Below are positions 34,246 to 42,402 of a stretch of DNA of 64,000 bases, piece after piece. The notes under the pieces were generated by a model that did no database searches, was not told the origin of the DNA, and saw only the letters and a list, made by a program, of their open reading frames with translations. Numbering within the stretch: position 1 is the stretch's first letter; each line of letters starts with the position of its first letter. Both the position numbers and the translations under genes were made by a program. The stretch is from positions 1 through 64,000 of the forward strand of contig CAKPZC010000005.1 in NCBI GenBank assembly GCA_934203355.1. The letters are read 5' to 3'. This DNA is from an uncultured Prevotella sp. (lineage in GTDB: Bacteria; Bacteroidota; Bacteroidia; Bacteroidales; Bacteroidaceae).

Positions 34246-35096
34246 AAATACCGAAAGCTACGTTCGCAATTTCACCCTGCGAACGTATGCTTTTCGTAGG
34301 CTCGTGCTTTGCCGACAACATCGGCAAGCGGTTTGTCGACGATAAATTCCGCGCCACTGTCAATCCCTATGGCGTGATGTATAATCCGGCAAGCATAATG
34401 CACACTGTCAGGAGATTTCTCAACGAACTGCCTACAGATGCCGAATCCCACACGGCAACACCACTACACTGCCCACAGACAGCGGTGTTCACACTCGGTA
34501 CCAACCACGTCTATATACTCAACGAGACTGGCGAGATTGTAGACAACTGCCGCAAGCGTCCACAGCGACTCTTCACCGAGCGTGAGTTGTCGATAGAGGA
34601 ATGCGAACAATACCTCGCACAAGCCATCGACATGCTGCACAACGCCAACCCTAATGTGCGTGTTGTAATCACCGTCAGCCCCATACGCTATGCCAAATAC
34701 GGATTCCACGGTAGCCAACTGTCTAAAGCCACACTGCTGCTCGCTGCCGACAGACTCGTGAAAAAATATGCCAATACCGAGCAACATAGCGGATCGCCTA
34801 TAGTGACTTATTTCCCTGCATACGAGATTGTAAACGACGAACTGCGCGACTACCGATTCTATCGCGACGACATGCTCCACCCCACCGACCAGGCTGTAGA
34901 ATACATATGGGAACGATTTGCCGACACATTCTTCGACCAGTCCACACGACAGTTTCTCGAACAATGGCGACCCATAAAGGCTGCACTTGCCCACCGACCG
35001 TTCAATCCCGACAGCGACGAACACCGAGAGTTCCTAAAACGCACACACGAGAAAGTCGCTGCACTCAAGAACAAATACCCCGACTTGGAAATATAG
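34224..35096 (+). CDS. GSCFA domain protein
   Basis: A 290-residue protein named after its motif, here LFVGSCFADNIGKRF (about residues 19-33). Further conserved blocks are ATVNPYGVMYNPASI, VVITVSPIRY, YFPAYEIVNDELRDYRFYRDDMLHPTDQAVEYIW, consistent with an SGNH-like hydrolase fold (G-S-C/D-x near the N-terminus and D-x-x-H-P near the C-terminus). The substrate is unknown. Translation is likely coupled to yfhO by the 22-nt overlap. Confidence 0.9.
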   Translation: MQFRTPIEIPKATFAISPCERMLFVGSCFADNIGKRFVDDKFRATVNPYGVMYNPASIMHTVRRFLNELPTDAESHTATPLHCPQTAVFTLGTNHVYILNETGEIVDNCRKRPQRLFTERELSIEECEQYLAQAIDMLHNANPNVRVVITVSPIRYAKYGFHGSQLSKATLLLAADRLVKKYANTEQHSGSPIVTYFPAYEIVNDELRDYRFYRDDMLHPTDQAVEYIWERFADTFFDQSTRQFLEQWRPIKAALAHRPFNPDSDEHREFLKRTHEKVAALKNKYPDLEI

Positions 35097-35129
35097 CCCA
35101 CGTTTAAGTTTGCTTTTTTATCCTTAAAA

Positions 35130-35161
35130 TTTGTGGGAACCAGAAAAAAGCTGTACCTTTG
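35130..35161 (+). promoter_or_regulatory. Promoter of rpmE2
   Basis: TTTG at 35130-35133, a 20-nt spacer, TACCTTTG at 35154-35161. Exact consensus; the leader is about 50 nt. Confidence 0.8.
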
Positions 35162-35219
35162 CAGCCGCATAAGCTTTAAAAAGCGATTTTTCAATTAACA
35201 TTATAACAATTAAATCAAA

Positions 35220-35471
35220 ATGAAGAAGGGAATTCATCCAGAAAACTATCGCCCCGTCGTATTTAAGGATATGTCCAACGGCGATATGTTCCTTACAAAG
35301 TCTACATGCAAGGCTACAGAGACAGTAGAATTTGAAGGCGAAACTTACCCAGTGGTAAAAGTCGAAATTTCAAGCACATCTCACCCGTTCTATACTGGTA
35401 AGAGCAAGCTTGTTGATACAGCTGGTCGCGTAGACAAGTTCATGAGCCGCTACGCAAAGGTTCGCAAGTAA
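35220..35471 (+). CDS. rpmE2: 50S ribosomal protein L31, type B
   Basis: An 83-residue protein with the type B N-terminus [20 protein letters not shown] and the end [13 protein letters not shown]. The zinc-ribbon cysteines of type A L31 are absent, as expected for the non-zinc paralogue. It has its own promoter and a strong terminator, so is a monocistronic unit. Confidence 0.97.
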   Translation: MKKGIHPENYRPVVFKDMSNGDMFLTKSTCKATETVEFEGETYPVVKVEISSTSHPFYTGKSKLVDTAGRVDKFMSRYAKVRK

Positions 35472-35531
35472 GGAAAAGAACGAGATATATACTTCTAAAT
35501 AGACACGATCTATTTTTACGAATATCACATC

Positions 35532-35586
35532 GGAAGTGTGTTTTGGGTGTAGTTGCATATACATCCAAAACACACTTTCTTTTTTC
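35532..35586 (+). terminator. Strong intrinsic terminator after rpmE2
   Basis: The arm at 35532-35551 (GGAAGTGTGTTTTGG...) pairs over 20 bp with 35560-35579, with two G-U pairs, and is followed by seven T. Confidence 0.9.
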
Positions 35587-35652
35587 CAATAATAATCAAC
35601 GACCCCCATTTTTTATCGCACCATTTTTTTAATACAACACCACAACTCCTTG

Positions 35653-36240
35653 ATGACAGCTATTCCCGTCGAACGCCATCCGTTCGAACCTTTTCTTCCC
35701 AACAACTGCCGCCTGCTGATGCTTGGCAGCTTCCCTCCTGGCGAAAAACGCTGGTCGATGCATTTCTATTACCCCAACTTCACCAACGACATGTGGCGCA
35801 TATTCGGCTTGTGCTTCTTCGGCGACAAATTCCACTTTGTCAACACCACCGAAAAGACCTTCAAGCTCGACATCATCATTCCTTTCCTCGAACAACACGG
35901 CATCGGAATGTACGACACTGCCACTGCCGTGCGCCGACTCAAGAACACGGCATCCGACAAAGATCTGGAGGTGGTGGAACCTACCGACCTTAAAGCCATG
36001 GCACGCTCACTGCCCTATCTCACCGACATTGTCACCACAGGACAAAAAGCCACCGACGTGCTTTGCGAATGCTTCGACATCGACAGCCAACCAAAGGTGG
36101 GCGAACATGTGGCTTTCGACTTCGAAGGACGCCAACTAAGACTCTGGAGAATGCCAAGCAGCTCACGAGCCTATCCTATGAAGGTGGAACGCAAATCCGA
36201 ATTCTACCAACCAATGTTTGATGTTATTATGCAAGAATAA
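35653..36240 (+). CDS. Uracil-DNA glycosylase superfamily protein (MUG/TDG-like)
   Basis: A 195-residue protein. ATG at 35653 is preferred to the TTG one codon upstream. Seen are LMLGSFPPGEKRWSMHFYYPN (nucleotide-pocket loop), FGDKFHFVNTTEKTFKLDIIIPFLEQHGIGMYDT, VTTGQKATDVL and the C-terminal RMPSSSRAYPMK, which parallels the minor-groove motif of MUG/TDG glycosylases. Members hydrolyse mismatched U or related bases, but this Bacteroidota subgroup is uncharacterised to my knowledge. Confidence 0.8.
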   Translation: MTAIPVERHPFEPFLPNNCRLLMLGSFPPGEKRWSMHFYYPNFTNDMWRIFGLCFFGDKFHFVNTTEKTFKLDIIIPFLEQHGIGMYDTATAVRRLKNTASDKDLEVVEPTDLKAMARSLPYLTDIVTTGQKATDVLCECFDIDSQPKVGEHVAFDFEGRQLRLWRMPSSSRAYPMKVERKSEFYQPMFDVIMQE

Positions 36241-36281
36241 TAAGAAAACCTGTTTCTTTTTGCAATTTATCAGTCAAAATG

Positions 36282-36312
36282 TTTGCGCATTAGTAATTAA
36301 TATATACCTTTG
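36282..36312 (+). promoter_or_regulatory. Promoter of asnA
   Basis: TTTG at 36282-36285, a 19-nt spacer, TACCTTTG at 36305-36312. It overlaps an in-frame TTG at 36310, which excludes that codon as the translation start. Confidence 0.8.
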
Positions 36313-36342
36313 CAATTGCAAATGTATAAAAAACACACAACA

Positions 36343-37380
36343 ATGAGCAAACTTATAAAACCAGAACACTATCATGCCTTGCTCGACATGAACAAAACCG
36401 AGCAAGGCATCAAGCTTATAAAGGACTTTTTCCAGCAGAACCTTTCCACCGAACTGCGCCTCCACCGCGTCACAGCACCGCTGTTTGTATTGCAAGGTCT
36501 CGGTATCAACGACGACCTTAATGGTGTGGAACGTCCAGTGACATTTCCCATAAAAGACCTTGGCGACAAGAAGGCAGAAGTTGTGCACTCGCTTGCCAAA
36601 TGGAAGCGTCTCACTCTCGCCGAATACCACATCGAGCCTGGCTATGGTATATACACCGACATGAACGCCATACGCGCCGACGAAGAACTCGACAACCTCC
36701 ACTCGCTATATGTCGACCAATGGGACTGGGAGGCGGTGATGACACGCGAACAACGCTCGCTCGTCTTCCTAAAGGATGTTGTGGAGCGCATCTATGCAGC
36801 CATATTGCGCACCGAGTATCTCGTTTGCGAGACCTATGAACAGCTGCGACCATTCCTGCCCGAACAAATCCACTTCATACACAGCGAGGACCTGCTCGCC
36901 ATGTATCCCGACCTCTCGCCCAAGGAGCGCGAGGACGCTATATGCAAGAAGTATGGGGCAGTATTTATAATCGGCATCGGTGGCAAACTTGCCAATGGCG
37001 AGAAACACGACGGACGCGCCCCCGACTACGACGATTGGACCACTGTTGCCGAGAACGGCAAAGCTGGTCTAAACGGCGACATACTAATATGGTATCCCGT
37101 GCTGCAACGCTCGTTCGAACTGTCGTCGATGGGCATACGTGTCGACAAGGAGGCTCTGCTGCGCCAACTGAAGCTTGAAGGCAAGGAAGACCGCGAACAG
37201 CTCTACTTCCACCGCCGACTGCTTGCTGGTGAGTTGCCGCTCTCTATTGGCGGTGGTATTGGACAGAGCCGCCTGTGCATGGTGTTGCTCCACAAAGCCC
37301 ACATTGGCGAAATCCAGGCAAGCATCTGGCCCGACGACATGCGCCGTGAATGCGCCCAGTTTGGCATGCCACTAATATAA
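36343..37380 (+). CDS. asnA: Aspartate-ammonia ligase
   Basis: A 345-residue class II tRNA-synthetase-like enzyme that makes asparagine from aspartate, ammonia and ATP. Seen are IPGLGI-like VLQGLGINDDLNGVERPVTFPI, HSLAKWKR, GIYTDMNAIRADEELDN, VDQWDWE and GGGIGQSRLCMVLLH (motif 3-like). The frame is open upstream to 36310, but the promoter lies there. MSKLIKPEHYH is the usual Bacteroidota start. It ends 8 nt before the convergent symporter end, so no dedicated terminator is possible. Confidence 0.96.
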   Translation: MSKLIKPEHYHALLDMNKTEQGIKLIKDFFQQNLSTELRLHRVTAPLFVLQGLGINDDLNGVERPVTFPIKDLGDKKAEVVHSLAKWKRLTLAEYHIEPGYGIYTDMNAIRADEELDNLHSLYVDQWDWEAVMTREQRSLVFLKDVVERIYAAILRTEYLVCETYEQLRPFLPEQIHFIHSEDLLAMYPDLSPKEREDAICKKYGAVFIIGIGGKLANGEKHDGRAPDYDDWTTVAENGKAGLNGDILIWYPVLQRSFELSSMGIRVDKEALLRQLKLEGKEDREQLYFHRRLLAGELPLSIGGGIGQSRLCMVLLHKAHIGEIQASIWPDDMRRECAQFGMPLI

Positions 37381-37388
37381 AATACTCT

Positions 37389-38849
37389 CTATTTTTCTAC
37401 GGTTTGTACGCCTTTGCCGGTTAGCCATAGCCCGGCAAAGGTGAGCAAGCCGTTTATCATCAACAGCTCGTAGCCAAACTTATAGCCAAGCCACCGACTC
37501 GATATGGTGTCGAGACAGAAGCACAGCACCGGCGATGCCAAGGCTATGTAGGGCACCAGACTGTCGGCAGGACGGCGGCGGGTAAAGAGTCCGAAGGCAA
37601 AGAGTCCGAGCAACGGTCCGTAGGTGTAAGAGCACAGTATATATATGGCATCAATGACACTGGTGGAGTTGAGCATGCGAAACAGCAGGATGAATAGCAT
37701 GAACACGGCGGCAATGCCCACATGAGCACGGCGACGCAGACGCTCGTCGCCCTCACGTCCGCATATGTCTACACAATAGCAGGTGGTGAGAGCCGCAAGA
37801 GCCGAGTCGGCACTTGAGAACGAAGCAGCAACAATGCCTATCGTGAACAACACCGTCACCACAGTGCCCAGACTTCCAGTGGCTGCAAACATAGGCAGCA
37901 ACTCGTCGCCACTCGCAGGCAGAGCCACTCCTTCCTTGTTGGCGAGCATCATAAGCAACACACCGAGAGCCATGAAAAGCAGATTTGCAGGCACAAAGGC
38001 AAATCCATAAGTGCACACATCCTTTTGAGCCTCACGAAGCGTCTTGCACGTAAGGTTCTTCTGCATCATGTCCTGGTCGAGTCCGGTCATTACTATTGCA
38101 ATGAAGGCTCCGCTCAGTATCTGTTTCCAGAAATTCTGGGTCGACACGAAGTCGTCCATCACAAACATGTGGCTGTGGCTGTCGGCAGCTATTGCCCTTA
38201 CTGCCTCCGAGGGCGACATGCCAAGCTCCACCGTCACATTATATATTATAAGCAGCAGTGCCGCAAACATACACACCGTCTGGAACGAGTCGGTCCATAC
38301 AAGGGTCTTTATGCCACCACGACGGGTGTAGAACCATATCAGTGCCACCATTGCCACCACCGTCAGCGGAAAGGGAACGCCCACAGCATCAAGAACAAAC
38401 CTCTGCAATATAATGCACACCACATAGAAGCGCACAGCGGCACCTGTCATCTTGGATATAAGGAAAAACCACGCGCCGGTCTTATACGACTTGGTGCCGA
38501 GCCGCTCGTTCAGATAAGTGTATATAGTGGTGAGGTTTAGCCTGTAATACACGGGGAGCAGCACGAAAGCTATGGCAAAATAGCCCAGTATGAAACCTAT
38601 GCACGTCTGGATGTAGGTCATGTCGGTGTGCATCACCATACCCGGCACACTCACGAATGTTATGCCCGAAATCGAGGCACCAACCATGCCGAATGCCACC
38701 ATATACCAAGGTGAGCGACGGTTAGCGCGGAAAAACGTCTGGTTGTCAGAGCCACGCCGCGTGGTGAAGTGGCTGAACAACATCAATGCCGCAAAATAAA
38801 CGGCAACAGTGATTAGAATAATCATAATCGTCAATTCATTAGTTATCAA
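37389..38849 (-). CDS. Sodium:solute symporter (SSS family)
   Basis: A 486-residue transporter with about 13 hydrophobic segments. Typical SSS features are FMVGASISGITFVSVPGMV (here YMVAFGMVGASISGITFVSVPG), the TM3-5 region, and the Na+-binding region GIVAASFSSADSALAALTTCYCVDI (about residues 335-360). It moves an organic solute with sodium. The substrate, possibly a sugar, organic acid or sialic acid, is not evident. Divergent to the metallophosphoesterase gene. Confidence 0.88.
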   Translation of the reverse strand: MITNELTIMIILITVAVYFAALMLFSHFTTRRGSDNQTFFRANRRSPWYMVAFGMVGASISGITFVSVPGMVMHTDMTYIQTCIGFILGYFAIAFVLLPVYYRLNLTTIYTYLNERLGTKSYKTGAWFFLISKMTGAAVRFYVVCIILQRFVLDAVGVPFPLTVVAMVALIWFYTRRGGIKTLVWTDSFQTVCMFAALLLIIYNVTVELGMSPSEAVRAIAADSHSHMFVMDDFVSTQNFWKQILSGAFIAIVMTGLDQDMMQKNLTCKTLREAQKDVCTYGFAFVPANLLFMALGVLLMMLANKEGVALPASGDELLPMFAATGSLGTVVTVLFTIGIVAASFSSADSALAALTTCYCVDICGREGDERLRRRAHVGIAAVFMLFILLFRMLNSTSVIDAIYILCSYTYGPLLGLFAFGLFTRRRPADSLVPYIALASPVLCFCLDTISSRWLGYKFGYELLMINGLLTFAGLWLTGKGVQTVEK

Positions 38850-38886
38850 TTATTAATTTAGCTGAAGTGGGGGACTTATAAGCGTG

Positions 38887-38939
38887 CAAAATTAATGCTT
38901 TTAATTTTATTTGAGCTATCTTTGTATCTAATATCTTTG
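38887..38939. promoter_or_regulatory. Divergent promoter region, symporter and metallophosphoesterase
   Basis: Plus: TTTG at 38910-38913 with TATCTTTG at 38932-38939 (18-nt spacer), and a second TATCTTTG at 38917-38924. Minus: TAATTTTG at 38887-38894 for the symporter. Confidence 0.6.
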
Positions 38940-38990
38940 CTTTCAAACAAGAACATGGCAAAACAATAAAAAAAACAAAATGCAATAATT

Positions 38991-40499
38991 ATGAAAAATA
39001 GCAAGTGTATCTTTGTGAAGACAAAACAAATAATGCTTATGAGTCTAAGAGTCTTCCTTGGATTGTTGTTTTTTGTGGGATTGGTCAGCGGCAAACCAGC
39101 CGACAAGCCAATAGTATTGAAGGGTAGCGTTGTCGACGAGAACGGCAACGGAATTGCTGGCGTGGTTGTAAACAACGGACGCGAGTTCTGTCAGACCGAC
39201 CGCAATGGTATGTGGCAGCTTGCCACCGACACCACAGTGAGCAAGTTTGTGGCTATATCCACACCACGTGAGTATCAACTGCCTCATGCCGAAGGTTTAG
39301 CAACTGGCTTCTATGTATCCACAACTAAAGCCATTGCCAATCAAGACAAGGTGGTGTTCAAGCTGCACAAACGCGACACCGTGGTCAACAAGTTCCACTA
39401 CATAGCCGTGAGCGACCCGCAGATTCGCAACGCCCACGACATGAAGCGTTGGCGAAGCGAGACGGTGCCGAGCATCATGCAGACAGCATCAACTCTGCGC
39501 AAAAGCGGCGAAGTGATTGGCATGTCGCTCGGCGACGTTGTATTCGACAACATGGCTATTTATCCGCAATACGTGCAGTCGCTGAAAAACCGCAACATCA
39601 CTTTCTTCCAGTGCATCGGCAACCACGACTTCCAGAAGGCATATGCCGATCTGCATAACTCGGAGATTGGGGCAGCCAACTATGCCGAACAGATGTATGG
39701 CAGGTATTTCGGACCCGTCAACTACTCGTTCAACATAGGAAAATGCCACGTGATTACGCTCAAGACCATCAACTATCGTGGCAACTGCAAATACGAAGAG
39801 GAGATAACCGAGGAGGACCTGCGCTGGCTCGAACGCGACCTGAGCTATGTGCCTAAAGACATTATGCTCATTGTAAACATGCACGCCCCGGGATGGAACT
39901 CCATGGAGACAATCGACAACATCCAAAACGCCAACAAACTCGCCGAGATACTCGCTCCATGGGAAACCCACGTGTTTGCAGGTCACACCCACTTCTTCGA
40001 GAATGTAGAGGTAAGCCCCCGACTCTATCAGCACAACATCGCAGCTGCGTGCGGTGCATGGTGGACAAGCAACTTAAACCGCGACGGAGCACCCAACGGC
40101 TACATGGTGGCAACCATCGACAGCACAAACATGAGGTGGCAATATAAAGCCACCAACTCGAAGACTACGCTACAAATGCGTGTCTACAAACCAGGAGAAT
40201 TCAGTACACAGAAAGACTATGTGGTGGCTAATGTATGGGAATGGGACCCCCACTGCCGAGTGGTGTGGTATGAAGACGGCAAATACAAGGGACGCATGGA
40301 GCAATTCACTGACAACGACGAAGCTTTTGTGCAAACAAAACCGCGCCCTCACCAACTTGCCAAAACGCAACACCTGTTCCGAGCACGCCCTTCATCGAAA
40401 AAATACCGCACTATAAAAGTGGTGTTCGTCAACCGATTCAACCAGACTTACACCCACTCTATTGTGAACAGAAACAACCGACCGTTCCTGCTGGAATAG
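38991..40499 (+). CDS. Exported calcineurin-like metallophosphoesterase (MetallophosN/C type)
   Basis: Up to 502 residues from 38991. ATG at 39033 (MLMSLRVFLGLLFFVGLVSG) would give a tighter signal peptide. Domains in order: a carboxypeptidase-regulatory-like beta-sandwich (IVLKGSVVDENGNGIAGVVV), the metallophosphoesterase core with SDPQIRN, GDVVFDN, GNHDF, NMHAPGW and AGHTHFFE, and the C-terminal MetallophosC domain ending NRNNRPFLLE. The dimetal ligands are intact. The substrate, probably a phosphoester or phosphonate at the cell surface, is unknown. A strong terminator follows. Confidence 0.9.
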   Translation: MKNSKCIFVKTKQIMLMSLRVFLGLLFFVGLVSGKPADKPIVLKGSVVDENGNGIAGVVVNNGREFCQTDRNGMWQLATDTTVSKFVAISTPREYQLPHAEGLATGFYVSTTKAIANQDKVVFKLHKRDTVVNKFHYIAVSDPQIRNAHDMKRWRSETVPSIMQTASTLRKSGEVIGMSLGDVVFDNMAIYPQYVQSLKNRNITFFQCIGNHDFQKAYADLHNSEIGAANYAEQMYGRYFGPVNYSFNIGKCHVITLKTINYRGNCKYEEEITEEDLRWLERDLSYVPKDIMLIVNMHAPGWNSMETIDNIQNANKLAEILAPWETHVFAGHTHFFENVEVSPRLYQHNIAAACGAWWTSNLNRDGAPNGYMVATIDSTNMRWQYKATNSKTTLQMRVYKPGEFSTQKDYVVANVWEWDPHCRVVWYEDGKYKGRMEQFTDNDEAFVQTKPRPHQLAKTQHLFRARPSSKKYRTIKVVFVNRFNQTYTHSIVNRNNRPFLLE

Positions 40500-40564
40500 C
40501 AAGAATATAGGATATGTCAGCCATAGTAAACGTATCCACAATACTAATATGTATACATCAAATA

Positions 40565-40604
40565 AAATATCGCTCAAGAATAAAAGCTTGAGCGATATTT
40601 TTTT
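40565..40604. terminator. Intrinsic terminator after the metallophosphoesterase gene
   Basis: AAATATCGCTCAAG at 40565-40578 pairs perfectly with CTTGAGCGATATTT at 40587-40600, then T-run. Confidence 0.92.
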
Positions 40605-40682
40605 CTATTTATCAAACTACATAAGTGCTGTAAGAAGAAGGTACACAGTGTTCTCTGCAATGAAGGATTTTGGCAATCTGTT

Positions 40683-40856
40683 TCAGGTTCTGGTATTATC
40701 CGTTTCAGGTTCTGGTAATAACCTTATCAGGTTCTGGTAATAACCTTATCAAGTTCTGGTAATAACCTTATCAAGTTCTGGTAATAACCTTATCAAGTTC
40801 TGGTAATAACCTTATCAAGTTCTGGTAACACAAGTATCAAGTTCTGGTAATAGATT
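40683..40856. repeat. 22-nt tandem repeat array, 8 copies
   Basis: The core GTTCTGGTA begins at 40687, 40709, 40731, 40753, 40775, 40797, 40819 and 40841, always 22 nt apart. The best units read TTATCAAGTTCTGGTAATAA. The flanking copies are more diverged, as expected for an old array edge. It lies between two convergent genes, with no spacers between the units. A second array occurs at 61.5 kb. Confidence 0.95.
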
Positions 40857-40883
40857 TTATGTTTCTATCAACTGTGGATTAAT

Positions 40884-41651
40884 CTATTTCCTTCTGTTCA
40901 CAGTCTTCTTCTTCACCACATTCTTTGGTTTCTTAGCCATTCCTGGCAAGTCTTTCACGATAGTGGCTTTAATTATTCTCACGTCGTCAATGGGTCGGTC
41001 GTTTGCGTCGCGCTCAACATTCTGTATACGATATACAACATCCATGCCCTCGATTACCTCTCCAAAAACGGTGTAGCCTCCGTCGAGATGTGGAGTGCCT
41101 CCAATACTGACATACGTATCTTCCATCTCCTTGGTCATCTTTATGCTGTCGCCAAAGAGTTTTTGCAGATTCTTGCGTCCCCTATCCAGTCCTTTCTCAT
41201 CCTGCTTCTTGCCAAAGACGATATAAAACTGCGAACTGCTCGACTCACGTTTTGGGTTCACCTCGTCGGGTTCGCGTGCTGCCGCCAGAGCTCCACGCTT
41301 GTGGTAGATTTGTGGCAGACGTATCTCGGCAGGCAGATTATAGTCGAGCGAGTGGTCGCCAAGCAGTTCTCCCTTCTTGGCGTTCTTGCTGTAAGGGTCG
41401 CCCCCTTGAATCATAAAGTCGGGTATGACACGGTGGAACAACAGCGAGTCGTAGAAGTGGTGTTCGCGTATAAGCTTCAAGAAGTTGTCGCGATGGAGCG
41501 GAGTCTCATTGTAAAGTTGCACACGAATGTTGCCCTTGGTTGTTTCGATGAGCACCTCGGCACGCCCGCCTGGCTTCACGGTTGCCGTCTGTGAAAAACA
41601 TATTATTGCCATCACCGACAGGAGAGACAATATCAAAAAAAGTCGTTTCAT
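40884..41651 (-). CDS. Exported peptidyl-prolyl cis-trans isomerase, cyclophilin type
   Basis: A 255-residue protein with signal peptide MKRLFLILSLLSVMAIICFS and cyclophilin core: ETTKGNIRVQLY, FHRVIPDFMIQGGDP, SSQFYIVFG, GGTPHLDGGYTVFGEVIEGMDVV. A basic tail (KKPKNVVKKKTVNRRK) is appended. It folds periplasmic proteins. Last of three genes running minus from the GH20 gene; gap to the hydrolase is 41 nt. Confidence 0.93.
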   Translation of the reverse strand: MKRLFLILSLLSVMAIICFSQTATVKPGGRAEVLIETTKGNIRVQLYNETPLHRDNFLKLIREHHFYDSLLFHRVIPDFMIQGGDPYSKNAKKGELLGDHSLDYNLPAEIRLPQIYHKRGALAAAREPDEVNPKRESSSSQFYIVFGKKQDEKGLDRGRKNLQKLFGDSIKMTKEMEDTYVSIGGTPHLDGGYTVFGEVIEGMDVVYRIQNVERDANDRPIDDVRIIKATIVKDLPGMAKKPKNVVKKKTVNRRK

Positions 41652-41692
41652 TTGGTTTTTTCTTATTTTTTGTTTAGTAAATAGTTAGTTGT

Positions 41693-42373
41693 TCATTCCA
41701 TACACCATGCGAACGCCCTTGCCGTGCGTTCAGCCTCGGCGCCGAAGTGTCCACCTTGATTCCATTCGAGTGTTGTGTTGCTATCGCCAAGCTGCGCGAG
41801 TAGCAGTTCGTGTTGTCGTCGCACGCAGTCGCCTATGCGTTTCATGCGCTCGTTGCGACAATGCTCCTCGCGATCGCCGAGACTCATATACACTCGCTGT
41901 GCATTCATAGGGTGCGCTTGTGCATAAGTGGTCCAGCCGTTAATCCACAGTGAGGGCGAAGCGGCAGCCACGGCACAAAACGCCGACGACTCGGCAGCAG
42001 CCCAAAGCGCAAACAGTGCGCCGAGCGAATAGCCACCCACTATGCAGGGCAAGTCGCCATAGCGCGAACGTAGCAATGGCAACAGGTCGTTCTCGACGAA
42101 ACGGAGGGTGGCACGCGAGTGGCATCCAGTCTCTTCATCGCGTGCCACGGCATCGTCGTGCCACGGCATGAGCGAGCGTGCCCACTCCACCGTGTCGAAC
42201 GCCGCCAACACAAACCCCTTATTGCCTAAGGTCTCTATCAATGCCGCCTCGCGGTTGAGCCCATCGGCTTTCTCCTCATGCCGCGCCGATGGCTGTATGA
42301 GGAGAAAAGCCGGATGGTCGGTGGCGAACAATTTGCACTCCACCGAGTTGACTGTTAGAAGTTGCTTATACAT
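41693..42373 (-). CDS. Alpha/beta-hydrolase, esterase-like
   Basis: A 226-residue protein when started at ATG 42373 (MYKQLLTVNSVECKLF). The open frame continues to 42499 into the GH20 gene and is not credible there. The nucleophile elbow is GGYSLGALFAL (G-x-S-x-G) and the C-terminal His is in NQGGHFGAEAERTARA. It lacks a signal peptide and is probably cytoplasmic. The subfamily resembles esterase D/S9-type acyl hydrolases. Neighbours GH20 (upstream 29 nt) and cyclophilin suggest an operon. Confidence 0.75.
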   Translation of the reverse strand: MYKQLLTVNSVECKLFATDHPAFLLIQPSARHEEKADGLNREAALIETLGNKGFVLAAFDTVEWARSLMPWHDDAVARDEETGCHSRATLRFVENDLLPLLRSRYGDLPCIVGGYSLGALFALWAAAESSAFCAVAAASPSLWINGWTTYAQAHPMNAQRVYMSLGDREEHCRNERMKRIGDCVRRQHELLLAQLGDSNTTLEWNQGGHFGAEAERTARAFAWCME

Positions 42374-42402
42374 TATAATATTATATACATACGTGGATAG
42401 AC

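Noticed and set aside
36310-36342. Upstream TTG start of asnA
   Set aside because: It falls within the promoter -7 element, so cannot be in the mRNA.
40683-40856. CRISPR array
   Set aside because: The units are directly joined with a 22-nt period and no unique spacers; no cas genes are present.
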